Origin: Liolophura sinensis
Lineage: Eukaryota; Mollusca; Polyplacophora; Chitonida; Chitonidae
Length of the DNA: 64,000 nucleotides
Direction of reading: 5' to 3'
NCBI RefSeq assembly: GCF_032854445.1
Contig: NC_088303.1
Span: 16,933,501 to 16,997,500, forward strand
Of the stretch, positions 48,395 through 62,400 are shown piece by piece. A program made the position numbers and the translations under genes. Below the pieces are notes generated by a model. The model did no database searches, was not told the origin of the DNA, and saw only the letters and a list, made by a program, of their open reading frames with translations. Position 1 is the first letter of the stretch. Every line of letters begins with the position of its first letter.

Positions 48395-48520
48395 TTAATG
48401 TTTTTTTATTTTATTGGTCTTTCATGTCTTAATCAAGAATATCTTGCTTACATGACGGCCGCCAGCATTATGGTGGGAGGAAGCCCACAACCATTTACAG
48501 GTTGTTGGCAGATGGTCGGT
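48395..48520 (-). mobile_element. SINE family B, minus-strand fragment
   Basis: On the plus strand it reads ATTTTATTGGTCTTTCATG, then CATGACGGCCGCCAGCATTA and GGTTGTTGGCAGATGG, the reverse complement of the family B 3' half. It abuts the end of the 45-bp minisatellite. Confidence 0.75.
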
Positions 48521-49704
48521 TACACAATTCTGTTAGTATCACCTTGTGTATAGGAAACCACCACACAAGTATGATATAAAACGCGAATGAAACTGGATAT
48601 TTCATTGGAAACTTCAAGCATTTTGGCATGGATAAGCGTGACTTTCCACTGGTAGCACAGCAGAACTGTGTTAAAATCCCAGTATTGAACAGTGAATTTC
48701 TCCTGGTCTCATTTGCTCGTGATAAGTGGCTGAAGGTGCACATGACCGCTGTTTGAGCCATATGGCATCCAGGTCTGTAAGTTTACACAGGTTTGGTTTA
48801 TCCCGGGTGTTCTGGTTTCTTCCTTTCACAAAGCAAATGCTGTACCCTAGTCATCTTACACATGAAAAATTCTTGAATATGGCGTTGAACAACAATGAGG
48901 TAAATATTTGCGTGGCCCATATTTGTGAGAGAATCAAAGGACACGAATATTATTAACTCTACTGGACATACTTATTCCTTTAGTCTGACACCTCAGAAAA
49001 TTAGCACATGAGGCCCATCTATCTGTGATGTAGTCTAGTAGACCTCTACGTTGCCATGTCCCAGTGGCTAGGAGAGCTTCTTGTAGAAACATGGCTGCGC
49101 CCATCGCAGAGATTACGTGTCAACACAGGTGATGTTGGATTCCACTGCTAGAATCCACAGGTTGTAAACAAAATAGATACCAGATGGCCACTAAAGTATC
49201 TTAAGGACCCTCTGCAAAATGGTAATAATTCCAGTTATGATCGTTTGTTATCCTATGTTTGTCAAGCCTGCTAGCGAGATTGACGAAACAACAACAACAA
49301 CTTGTATGTTTTCACTACTTAGCCTAACTGCTGTTGTGGTCACTGAAAATGCGTCGGGGCAGTTGCGGCCACAGTAGCCGACGGTTACTGAACTAACGTA
49401 CTTACCATCATCTCAAATACTACCGGATTCAAAGCTGGAAGTTCATCACCGCAGCTTTCAATTTAGTTCCAGTAAAATTTGAATTAAGGGTTTCCTGATG
49501 TCAGATATCTGCACATTTGTCTTACAAGATAATGCCATATAGTTAGAAAAGACTTAGTGTGTAGTCTTGATATGATCTGTATACTGTATATGTTCTGATG
49601 AATATTTTGATGGGTTGGTTGTTGTGCTGTGTAAAATAGAGACAGAGATACAGTCAAATACACACACGTGCATATTCTGACACATGTCAGAAAATGTTGA
49701 AAAC

Positions 49705-49795
49705 AGACGACTATAATGCTGGCCACCATCGTATAGGTGAAATATTATTGAGTACAACGTAAAACAACGCTCAAATAAATAAATCAGTAAATGGA
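49705..49795 (+). mobile_element. SINE family B tail fragment
   Basis: CGACTATAATGCTGGCCACC to TTGAGTACAACGTAAAACAA with AATAAATAAAT. Confidence 0.72.
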
Positions 49796-50449
49796 GGGAT
49801 AAATGATAAGGATAGAAATAGTCCAAATTGCATTTCAAATTGTCAAAATATCGCTTTGTATTAAATCTGCTGTTGTTGGTTTTGGAGGATAATACGGAAA
49901 CAGAAGTTTTTTGGTGCTTCTAATTTTTGTCTGGTGTGACGTCATGCTGATGATAAATACAACAAATGACGTTGTAGTTTCAATCACACAAGATATCAAT
50001 CTAGCATAACTGCCTTACTCAGTGTCTCTTTCACCTGAATCATCATCTGTAAGCAATATTATCACCACATGATCAGGAAGTTTTTTGCAGAAACCGACAA
50101 AGATTGTGTTTTTAAGGACTCTTCACATATACACATTTTATAATGTTATTCATTGTAAATGTTTTTGAACCGTGGTGCTAGCTCTGTTCTATAGGTTATT
50201 CTTCATATCATTTTACTTTTTCCACCTGCTTTTTCTGGGGACTGAAGTAGCACTGTAAGTTCAAATCAAAGTTCATGAATAAATCTAACTTCAGTCTAAG
50301 ACAGCTTCATGATCCTGGGGCATGTATGAATATTTCTATTAACTTATGCATATATAAATGATAAAACCCCATGTCTCAAATTAATTTCACATTTTTTTCA
50401 GCATTGTTGTCAGTAATTTGTAACTTAATTATCATGATTGTTTTAACAG

Positions 50450-53400
50450 GATGTGTCTAAATTCCTGGATGACCACTTTGATGCCAAAGAATGGGTGAAC
50501 TCTGCCTTCAGGGCCCACAAAGACCCTGGTGTCTCCAAAGATGTAAGTCGTGTTAAGAGTTCAAGTGTGCAGTTATGATTAAACTATTGATAGCAGTGGT
50601 GGGAAGAATTCTTTATTTCAAGTTAATAAGTTAATATGGTGACACAAATCTATTTCGAACAGGTGAAGATGTGGCTTTCATTCTAGTGGCTAGTATGGAA
50701 GATCTTAGATTTCAGGGATAATACGGTGACTGTGACCTATGCTGCTTCTTTCCACCCGTCAACTTGAATGCCACTGTTTAAATGAAATATTCTTGATTAC
50801 TGGTACTGTCAAATAAATAAAAAAAAAATGAATAAATTTAATTGCGAGTGATCTCAGATTTAGCTTTACCATCTTGCATAATTTGAGAACACACATTTTG
50901 ACCAACTTAATGTATTTAGGTACGTGACATGAAGATTATTTTTTTACTGGGTTTCCAACTTTGAATTAATTTTGAATTCTGCATTCTTGTCATTTTGCCA
51001 GCAACATGCCACAACCCTAGTGATGAAGCTTCAGAAATTCATCCAGGTAGGACTGAAGTGATAAACAACAAACTTCAAAGGAGAAAGTGAATTACCACTG
51101 ACATGGATAATTCCTCTGAGACAAGAACTTTATGCACAAATTTAAAACTCTGTATATCCAAGGAAACAAAATATTGCAACTATGCCTGATAAGTCTACTT
51201 ACTGAAGTCTGTAGGCTGCCATTCTATTCAAAATAATGATGTCATGCTGTCACTACATGTGACACATCTTCTCTCACATCTTCTTGTTAAAAAGCGTTGC
51301 ATTTTTAGCAATCGCTTAACTTTACAAGTGTAAATTTATCATGCGTGCATTTTGTCAAGCATTCGAAGCTTTCAGTTGTGACAGCATGACGACATAATGT
51401 TAACCTCCTCTCAATAATTATATCAACTTATATATGTTTGGTGCTATATATGTACTAATATATATTTACAAAGATTATTTTTAAATATTAACTATACAGG
51501 AGGCCTCCATGGTTGTGTGGCTAGTATTTTAATGCCACACAACGACCAGCGAGTCTCACCAATGTGGTCAATGTGAGTTCATGTCTGGCTCATGTTGGCG
51601 TCTTCTCCCAGTCGTATGTGGGATGGTGTACCAGCAACCTTTGAATAATCTTTCCCAAGTCCAGTTTCCTTCCACGATAATGTTGACTGCTGTCATGTAA
51701 ATGAATATTACTGAGTACGACATGGTTAATATTTGTTTTGTTTTTTTTTAATAAAAAAAATTAACAAATATTAACTATACCTTCAAAGTGAAGACATTTT
51801 ATGTGCTACATGTAGCTGTAAAGTGCTGAAGTTGCACTGACCATGAATTTTATCTTAAGGACATTTAAAAAAAAAAGATTTATAAATGTTTATGAAAGAA
51901 AATGTAATGGAAATGAGTATTGTTATTTCTATGCTACAGGAAGTGAACATTGTGGTGGAAGAGGCCAGCAATCAGGCCATTCAGAATTTGCCCAAGTAAG
52001 ATGTTTAATAATGATAAGAACATTCTAAAGTAAAGTGTTCAACCATTTTCTGTTTAAAAGGATGTAAGTACATGTATCTTGACTTTTATCAGCAATTAAT
52101 CACCATTTCTGTGGAGATAGACGTTCAACTTTACGCTATATACTATTATGCCAAAAAAAAAAAAAAAAAAAAGGAACGAAAATGTACATTCTGTTAGAGA
52201 TGATTATTAAAGTGGTTTAATTGCTACATGCATGTAGAATAATATTTGTCTACTGGTTTGCATAATAAACTCTCTAAAATAGTCATGTAATAGAACCTGA
52301 GTAACAAATTCAACAAATATACGGAAAAAATTTGTTTTAGTTCAACACCATACAGTAATACAAAACAATTTTTGATAACTTTCAAGTGCAGTGTATGTTA
52401 TCTACGCTTTAATGAATAATGCCGTCTTGATGTTGATGTGATTTTGTAGAGTGATGCGGGAGATAGAAGCAGTGAAACAGGAAGCAACATTACTGCGTGA
52501 ACAGATGAGGACAGTCAAACATGACATACAAAAGGTACGAAGAAAAGTCTATAAAATGAGAAACAGCCAATTAGAAGAGAGATTAGAGCTCAGGTTGTGG
52601 GAACAAAATGACTTCTGCAGGGGGTTCCCTAGTCTTAGTCCAATGAGGTTGTGTGTTTTGGTAAGGTGGCCTCCATGGCCGAGGTGATTAGCGTACCAAA
52701 GCAGCACAATGGCCCACGAGCCTCTTACCAGTGCTGTCGCTGTGAGTTCAAATCCAGCTCATGCTAGCTTCCTCTCTGATCGTACATGGATAGGTCTGCC
52801 TTCAACCTGCGGATGGTCGTGGGTTTCCCCCAGGCTCTGCTTGGTTTCCTCCCACCATAATGCTGTATAAATAAAATATTCTTGAGTATGGCATAAAACA
52901 CCAGTCAGATAAATAAAAAAATAGATAGACTGCAGCTTTATTTTGGGAGGCTAGTGAAGAGCCTGGCAAAGGCTGTCGTATCCACAGGGTATCCTCAACC
53001 CAAAACCTTACGGTTGTTTAATATGTATTAGCGAAGAATTTTAGAGTAGTATGTGAAAAACCAGTCAATCATCTGTCAGGACCCAAGTTGTTGGAAGTCT
53101 AATCCTTAAACGAATGCATGTCCATAAATTGTAAGTCATATTTTATTAATGTACCTAAACATGTATTTGTTCAGCATTTCCATGTTGTCTTTCTTGCACT
53201 TGTGCATTGAACCATGAATTTTTGTACCTTTTTTATTTCTTTTGATGGTTATTCTGACGCAACATCAGAGTTATTTCCCTTTGTATTTGTATGTGGCCTA
53301 ATTTTCCAACCATTTAATATCTGGACTAGTTTTTGATGCAGTTTATCAGTATTGGGAATTTTATATTTAGGATTGCATTGGAAGACCAATCTGGTTATTC

Positions 53401-56400
53401 AGTGCTTTGCAAAAACTTTAGATTTGCTACTGTATTCAGCAGAATACTGAAAGTATCTTGAAGGCTGTTGTGGGTTTCCCCTGGACTTTACTTGGTATGC
53501 TAACACCATAGTGCTGGTTGTAATAGTCAGTGTGAAATGGAGTATAATGGAGTGCAGCATGAAATACCAATCAAATAAAGAAATAAATAAAGGAGATTGC
53601 TCACAATGTACAGCTGTAGCACAGTGATAAGGAAGTAACGTTTAATCTTATTTTTTGATTGGTTGATCAGGTGGAGCAGGACACCGCCCAATCCATGCAG
53701 ATGTTGTTACAACTGGACGGTATAAAGTCTCGGATGAAAGCTGCCTCAGATGCCCTGAAGGTCAGTCAGCTGAATTCTCCGTTGTTATGAGCTGTCTGTC
53801 ATGGTTCATTGCACAGCCAGCCCTATTTACCGCAATGTTAAAAGATGTGTTGATGTAAGCATTAAGAAGATTTGGCACAAGTGTCCTCCAAGTCTGTTCA
53901 CGGAAAATAACTGAGCTTACAATAGAGCGAGGCGAAAGAAAGGGATAAAGGCTGACATTTTTAAATTGTACTCTGTTTTACATTGTGTTGTTGCTTTGTA
54001 CGTCATCACTGCATTGGGTGGCCTCTGTGGCCTAGTGGTTAGTGTGCTAGCACGGCACAATGACCCAGGAGCGCTTGCTGTGAGTTCCAGTTCAGCTCTT
54101 TCTTGTCATACTTGGTAACATCTGCCAGCGTGATTACTTTTGAAATGAATCCTCCAAAAAATCTTTGAAAAGGTGACACTGCTCACATTGCAGATTAGAT
54201 GTTAGATGCTTGACATGTGAGAAAGTTGGAGTAAATAGCCAAAACCATTGGTGTACTGCAGGTACTCCAGTACAAACTGAATACTATGGTGTAAGTGAAC
54301 ATGAACCAATGAATCCACACTAATACACTCTGTTTGCAGGAAGCAGATAACTGGACGACCTTGTCAGCTGACGTGGAGGATGTGTTCTCATCACAAGACA
54401 TTCAGGCTGTGAGTTTTCTCATGTTCCACATGTTATTTAACAATGCTCTGGGTAGAGCCTACCTGGTCTTCAGTACATACGCTTTGATGTTTTGTCATCT
54501 CTATTGGTTAACTCAGATGACAATTTGTGGTTGATTGACCAAAAACAGATGGTAAATGTGCCGTGGATCAGGTAGAAGACTAAAATTAATTTGTCTCATT
54601 AGGATGCTTTCATTTCCTATCAGCCTAATTCACATTAGTGGGTGCTGATATAACATATTGTCTGGGATCTATTGCAATTAAGCAAAATTTTAGGATTCTC
54701 AGCTATAGGAGGATGCATTATTTGTTGGAAGCATATCATATTGTGTTGTTTCTTTCACAAGCAATTACATTTAATCTCGCTATGTTGTCCAAGTTCCAAA
54801 TACTGTTCTGTTTAAACTTGAAAAAGATTGCAGAAATATGATGAAATATTTCTTAAGTTTGTATCATATGTCATGGTTCACATGTTGTTTGGTGACTTCA
54901 TATGAAACTTTGATATTACCCTATAAAAATTTTTGCACAGTTTCTGCAGTCATACAGTTTTCATCGATGTAAAATCCTGTTTGAGATGTGTATAACACAG
55001 GTTAAATGTTTGTTTCTTCTCTCGAATTTCAGATTACTGTGAAACTTGTAGGCATGCAGCAGTCCCTGGTAAGTGTGAAAATCTTGATGGTGAACTTTGG
55101 TGTTTCCAATTTTCCAAATTATTGCCAACATTGTTCCCTTGTTATTGCGTATGGTTGTGGAACTTTATGAAAATAATCCATTAATTAATTTCAGTATATA
55201 TCTTCATAATATTTGTATGTGATGTTAAACAGAGAATCTACATACCTTTTTTTTTTCTTAGTTTTTGGGATCTTTTTATGATGTCATACAGTCACTGATG
55301 GTGCCCGTCATTCATGATTTAAGAATGCAGCTTTCTTGTGGCGTTGTTGATGGTCAAAGGAATGGGCCAGTGAACCTTTGATGTCATGATGTTTCTAATT
55401 CCGAGGGAAACATGCAATCTCATTTTGAGAAAATAATAGACTATCCAGAGTTGTTCATATGTTTTGTGTCCAAAGAAAGGTACAAATGTTATACACATAT
55501 CGCATACACAGTCTTCACCATGTATTTACTATGATAACTTATCAGCAAGTATTAAGGGGATAAAACCAATATGGTTTGATGTCACTAAGGAGATCTTTTG
55601 TTAAACTAAAACTCTGTTTTTCTCCAGCAAATGTTGGTGGACACACCGGACTACGCAGATAGATGTCAGTATCTGGAGAAATTGAAGAACCGACTGGAAG
55701 CCATTCTTAGTCCTCAGCTAGTGGCTGCCTTCAATTCTCAGTCACTGGGTAAGTACTCTCTGCTAACTTCTAGATGCTTATGGGTTTTGCCTAGACTCTG
55801 CCTGGTTTCCTCTAACCATAATGCTATATTAGTGTTGTAGGCTTCATACATTCAAGTGCTAGCTCTTGCCTTTATGGTACATGTCAGTGCAGCCTTTACT
55901 AAATAATGGCTATAAAGTAAAATCCATTCCAGTTCATCAGCATTTTACATTGTCATTTACCATGCTGAAGAGACTTGTTCAGCATAGCTCTTGATACATG
56001 TAGTTACTGCAGATGACAATCCCTTTTAGGTGGCATGATCAAATCCAGTTACTGTTGGTTCAACTCTGGGCTCAGTCAAATTTTCGCTAGGCTGTGTCGT
56101 GCAGGTTTTCTCTAGACACTTTCAGGTTTTTTCTAGGCTCTGTCAGTTTTTCCCTAGACACATTCAGGTTTTCATCAGGCTCTGTCAGGTTTTCCGTAGA
56201 CCCAGTTAGCTTTTACCTGGGCTCTGTCAGGTTTGCCCTAGACCCAGTTAGGAATTCCCTGGGCTCTGTCAGTTTTTTTCTAGGCTCTTTTATTATTTTT
56301 CACGACTCTTATGAGGATTTCCTTTGGCTGTGACAGATTGTTATGGGCTGTGACTCATTTCCCTGGGTCTGTAAGTCATGCCAGGTTTTCCCCCCAGCTT

Positions 56401-59400
56401 TTTCTGGCTTTTTTGGCCCCTGTCCGGTTTTCCCTGAAAAACCTTCAGGTTTTTCCGAGAATCTGTCATGTTTGCCCTAGACCCTGTCAGGATTTTTGTG
56501 TCAGGTTTTACCTAGATCCTGTTAATTTTTCCCTGGGCTTTGTTAGTTTTTCCCTTGATCCTTACAGGTTTTCCCTGGTCTCTGTCAGATTTTCCTTGGG
56601 CCCTGTCACGTTTTCCTTAGGTTCTTTTATTTTGCATCCAGGCTGACCACTGTCAGGCTTTCCCTTAAAATAAAGTAAATTAAAAAGAAACATTTTGCCT
56701 GCAGGTTTTGTTTATGTTTATTTTTGCAGACATGGCTCAGATGTACAGCGGAATATTCCGAGACATCAACCGCCTGCCTCAGCTCTACAAATACTACCAC
56801 AAGTGTCACAAGGTATGCTAAACATATTGAATTGAAACTAGGTACACTAAGGACTCAAAGATCAAATTTGGGTTTTAGGCTGTTTTGTCCATTTTCTGCA
56901 AAATTAGAGTGCAAAAACCAATACTTTCAGAATACTTGTTTTTTCGCCTTGTTCATTTAGTCAGATGATTCTTAAATTGATGTCCTGTAAACATGAAATC
57001 TGCAGTGTTTTACAATCTACTGTTCTGCCTACAAGTACGTCATGAATATAAGCATATCATTGATATGTTCTTTAAGATACTTCACTGACATGTTTGGTTG
57101 ATGAGTTAAAGGCCATAAAAGAATGTACCTTTACACGATACAACTACATGTAGCTGTCTTGATATTGTCAGAAAAACCAAATCTTGGGGCAGTTTAATCA
57201 TTTGATGGATGTGATGCACAAGAATTTTTCTTACATTGGCAGTCATGTAAACTGTTGTGTTTCACCAGGTACGGGACAAACCTTATCACATGAACAATGA
57301 TGCCGTAGCAGAACTAGCAAGAGCTGAAGTGTAGTTTTCGTCCATGTTTAAATCAGGGGCAATATGCTGCATGTAGAACTTACTTTTTATTTTCCCAAAA
57401 CTCTTCTGAAGTGAATTCATTTGCTTCATGGTTAGTCAATGTCTGCTGGCTGATATGTTTTTGTAGAAAGGAAGCTTGTATTTGTTGTTACCAGGGAACA
57501 CTGCTTCAGGCATGGCAGAACATTTTGGAGACAAATTCAGGTGACACTCTGGTAGAATGGCTAACAGAGCTGTATGATACGCTCCTGTCAACATGGCATG
57601 CCCAGGTGAGAAACCAGTTGACATTATCTAAGACAGGAATGGAAATCACATTTACATGTAAATGTTTCTGTGTACAACTTCCTGTGTAAAGCCAGGTTCT
57701 AAAATCAGATAACCCAGTAGCATAATGACGTCATGGCCATCAATTGCAGTGCATTGTGAGAAGGTGGCACATCACAGAATGAACTTCTTTGATTGTATGA
57801 GAAAAGAAAAAACTTGTCCAAAAATGGGGTATTAAGAAAGCTTTGATAACAACTAGTGAGAATATTAAAGGTAAAGAATTCGCTTGTAGTGTAAACGTTA
57901 AAGTTTCTGGATCGTATGTTGCAAAGTGATCTGCATTTCCAGGATGGTACAAAATGATACCAAGAAACTAAAGCTGCAATAATCACGTGGCACCAAATAT
58001 AGGCGAAAAATAAATCCAACTCGACACATCTTACACAGTGCGGACAGAAAAGGAGCAAGTACCTTTAGTTGTACCGTAGTAGAGGTGACCTTGTTAAAGG
58101 ATTCTTTATTTTTGGAGGATTTAATGACATTATCCCTGTATTACACTGACAGGTGAAGTGGTGTGGCCAGGTGTTCCGTAACCCAGTGCCCATCGTCTGT
58201 GATCTCCTCACTGAGGTGCTGAATTCGCTCAACCCCTCTCTCCCAGAATCTGTGGGCACACTGTTACAAGAAAAGGGTGACACACTTAATACACTGATTA
58301 CCCTTAAGGAGGTAAGGACTGGAATCTGATTCACAAACCTCATGAGCATGTATTTGTTTTGTTTTTAAGCTTGAACCAGCAGTTCTCTACATGTACATCA
58401 TTCTGTATTGGCTGTCTGCGTCATTTCATATGCATTCAGTGGGATATTTTTTCTTTTTGACGTTTTAGTATATAGCTTGCCTGTACAAAGTAAGGCGACG
58501 TATGGTGCGAGGAGGGAAGAGGGGCGGTGTAAGTGTCGCTGTTGGCACTGGTGTCTGGTTAAGCTTTTTTAAAGCTCCTGTATAATGGGCTCTTATACAT
58601 TGATTGAAGGTTAAGCTTTTTTGTATAGCTTTCTAGTCTAAGGTTTGGTTTGGGAAAGCACATATTCAGATGGAAGGTTAAGCTTTTTTTTAGCTTTTGT
58701 ATTTTGGGCTATCATACATAGATTGAAGGTTAGGGCTTTTTTTTTTGCTCCCTAGTCCAAGGTATGGTGTGTAAATCCACATTCTTGGATGGCAGGTAAA
58801 GTTTTTTTTTTTAGCTCCTGTTTAATGGCAATCTTACACATGAATCTCCAACATACAGCAGTTGAAAGCCATGTTTTGTTTGTGTTTTTCTTCACCTATG
58901 TGCATCTACAAATGGCCTACTGATGGAAGGTTGATCTGTTTCATTGGTTTTAGTTTTATAAGCTTTTTGAATGTTTTTTAATGATTTTAATGGACAGGCT
59001 TTCAATTCAAAAATTTACCAGTTATATAAACATCATTTTGTTTTCTGCAGTAAACATTTTCTCCAGAAATTAAGCCGCCATGCCGGGCAACTATTTCTTG
59101 TATACAGAGTTTCTGTGACTTTGTTGCTTATGAGATTTATAGATTTACCATTTTTGTAATCAAGAAAAGTTTCATGTAGGGCTACAATTTTTATGCACAT
59201 GCTTACTTACATGTAGGAGAACAGGAAGGGTATTGGGTTCCTCTGGCGATTTTACCATTTTCCTGTTTTGTGAACACACATTCATTTTGACTTCAGTCTG
59301 TTCTCCTGTAAACATGAATTTCTACAAGCCTTTCTTGTAGGGCTACAGTTTCTTATGCAATCACTTATCTAGATAAGCTTTTTGTCTCTCTAGCCACTTT

Positions 59401-62400
59401 ACAAGATTTGTAGAGTGTAAAAATTTACCTTGGTGTATACGATTTTATCTGGTATACACAGTATCTGTAGAAAACTTTCCACGTCTGTATTAGTATTAGG
59501 AGGCTATGACACCGGCTGATGCATGTGCCTTCCTATACTGTGACGGAATGTTTAAACCATCCACGCAGACAATGACTGTTGTCAGCTGAGTATTTGCTCA
59601 GCCAATCAGATGGCTGCAATGGCCACCCTTAATGCATGGATAGCCAATCATGGGAAGCGATTTGCATATCAGGACCACTCCAGAGAGTTGATACTTGAAC
59701 ATTCCACAAACAAAGTTTTTTCCTTACCATAGCTCAACATTTGCTCAGCCATTCTCTGCGTTGGAATTGCTCACTGATTTCCGCATGCTGTTCACAATTT
59801 GCGTATCAAAGACCACTACCTCACTTTTGTACGCAAACTCCCCACAGTGACATCCTTTATCTTTATTCTGATTCCATTGTCTAGTTGACTGTTATAGCAG
59901 GCGAGCTGATGAGATTCTCCGAATGCCTTGGTTTCCATTGCAGTCAGTTTTATGGGTGAAGGAAACCTGAATGCTTGGAATAAACTATAATCTTTTTGCA
60001 AATAAATGATAAACCTTTTCTTGTGTTTCACACAGATTTTCATGTAAGACTGTCTGAATGGCGACATGAGAGCTGTCACCAAGATGGCGACAGTCTGTTG
60101 TCACCAAGGCCGCCCAAAACAAGATACAGGGGAATCTTGAGGGTTTTATCTCTGTTTTATCGCTGTTGGTTTAGATCACAGAAAGATTTGCCAAGAGCAT
60201 AGAGGGCGCTGTGGAGTCGCACATGACAGATGACCCCAGTCACGTGAAGAGCCTTGAGAAACTTCTGAACACAGTATACTCTCCCTTCAGACCTTACATC
60301 CTTAAGTACAGGACATTTGAGGAGCTGGCACTGAACAATGACCTAGATAACATCAGATTGGTGAGTAGATTCAGGACAGGTTGAGGCGTAAGGTACATCA
60401 TATTTACAACGTCTCTGACTATGCCTTTTTTTGCTTGGCCTGTTTTCAACACTGTGAGTTCGCCAACAGTGTCTAACTAGTCATCCAATGGACCTTGACT
60501 TTATGTGCCTGTTGTTTTACTTTTCTGTCTAACCATTCATCCGACATTCACCTTACCTGTCTGTCAGTTCATGTTTGTGTTTGTGAGTCCACAGCACCTT
60601 TATTTTGCTTTAATACCTGTCTCTCAGTTCATGTTAATGTCTGTCAGCCCACATCACTTTTACATTGTTTACCTGTCTATCAGTTCATCTTTCAACTTTC
60701 TGTCTCTCAGCCCGCATTCTTTTTACATAGCTTACCTGTCTGTCAGTTCATGTTTCTGTCTGTCAGCCCACATCACTTTTACATTGTTTACCTGTCTGTC
60801 AGTTCATGTTTCTGTCTGTCAGTCCACAGCACCGTTACATTGCTTACCTGTCTGTCAGCTCATGTTTCTGTCTGTCAGTCCACAGCACCGTTACATTGCT
60901 TACCTGTCTGTCAGCTCATGTTTCTGTCTGTCAGTCCACAGCACCGTTACATTGCTTACCTGTCTGTTAGTTCATGATTCAACTTTCTGTCTGTCAGTCC
61001 ACATCACTTTTACATTGCTTACCTGTCTGTCAGTTTTTGTTTCTGTCTGTGAGCCCACATCACTCTTACATTGCTTACCCGTCTGTCAGTTTATGTTTCT
61101 GTCTATCAGTCCACAGCACCATTACGTTACTTACTCGTCTGTCAGTTCATGGTTCTGTCTGTGAGCCCACAGCATCATCACATTGCTTACCTGTCTGTCA
61201 GTTCATGTTTCTGTATGTGAGCCCACATCACTCTTGCATTGCTTACCCGTCTGTCAGTTCATGTTTCTGGCTGTGAGCCCACAGTACCATTACATTGCTT
61301 ACCCGTCTGTCAGTTCATGGTTCTGTCTGTGAGCCCACATCACTGTTACATTGCTTACCTGTCTGTCAGTTCTTGTTTCTGTCCGTGAGCCCACATCACT
61401 CTTACATTGCTTACCCGTCTGTCAGTTCATGTTTCAACTTTCTGTCAGCCCACATCACTGTTACGTTACTTACTCGTCTGTCAGCTCATGTTTCTGTCCG
61501 TCAGCCCTTATTACTTTCACATTGCTTACCTGTCTTTGAGTTCATGTTTCTGTCCATCAGTCCACATCACTGTTACATGGCTTACATGAGCTGCTCTGTT
61601 GTACACTGTGTAGGACCATTAGGAGATCATAGACTACTGGAGGATTCTGTCAGCAAGCTGCTCACATGTTTTCTCTTAGACTATATTGTCACATGATATC
61701 TCAGCTGTTCTGTTGTACACTGTGTAGGACCATCAGGAGATCATAGACACTGTGAGACTACTGGAGGATTCTGTCAGCAAGCTGCTCACATGTTTTCTCT
61801 TAGACTATATTGTCACATGATATCTCAGCTGTTCTGTTGTACACTGTGTAGGACCATCAGGAGATCATAGACACTGTGAGACTACTGGGGGATTCTGTCA
61901 GCAAGCTGCTCACATGTTTTCTCTTGGACTATATTGTCACATGATATCTCAGCTGTTCTGTTGTACACTGTGTAGGACCATCAGGAGATCATAGACACTG
62001 TGAGACTACTGGGGGATTCTGTCAGCAAGCTGCCCACATGTTTTCTCTTAGACTATATTGTCACATGATATCTCAGCTGTTCTGTTGTACACTGTGTAGG
62101 ACCATCAGGAGATCATAGACACTGTGAGACTACTGGGGGATTCTGTCAGCAAGCTGCCCACATGTTTTCTCTTAGACTATATTGTCACATGATATCTCAG
62201 CTGTTCTGTTGTACACTGTGTAGGACCATCAGGAGATCATAGACACTGTGAGACTACTGGGGGATTCTGTCAGCAAGCTCTTTAGTGCTGCTAATCAGGT
62301 AAGTTCAGAATATCATGTAATCTTAATTGAAATACATGTATTTACAGGTTTGTACTTGGTTTTGCAGAAGCATGATAACATTCATATATTTGCCAGGTTT

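Larger units (their letters stand above)
44297..50449. other. TRPC4AP 3' UTR and spacer to COG7
   Basis: Begins with the TRPC4AP 3' UTR. Possible poly(A) signals AATAAA are at 45652-45657 and 47012-47017; I cannot choose between them. It contains a TA microsatellite (45358-45409), a second TA run (47480-47511), SINE copies, and the 45-bp minisatellite. A CpG-richer patch near 49345-49390 is a plausible COG7 promoter, but this is only a guess from composition. Confidence 0.5.

Noticed and set aside
60175-60190. Acceptor ATCACAG at 60181 for the COG7 exon
   Set aside because: It would read AAA GAT TTG CCA AGA GCA TAG, an immediate stop; the TTTAG at 60170-60174 keeps phase and gives ITERFAKS matching the family.
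60495-61696. Plus-strand frames of 100-219 residues with [10 protein letters not shown] words
   Set aside because: Products of the stop-free 56-bp minisatellite in a COG7 intron.
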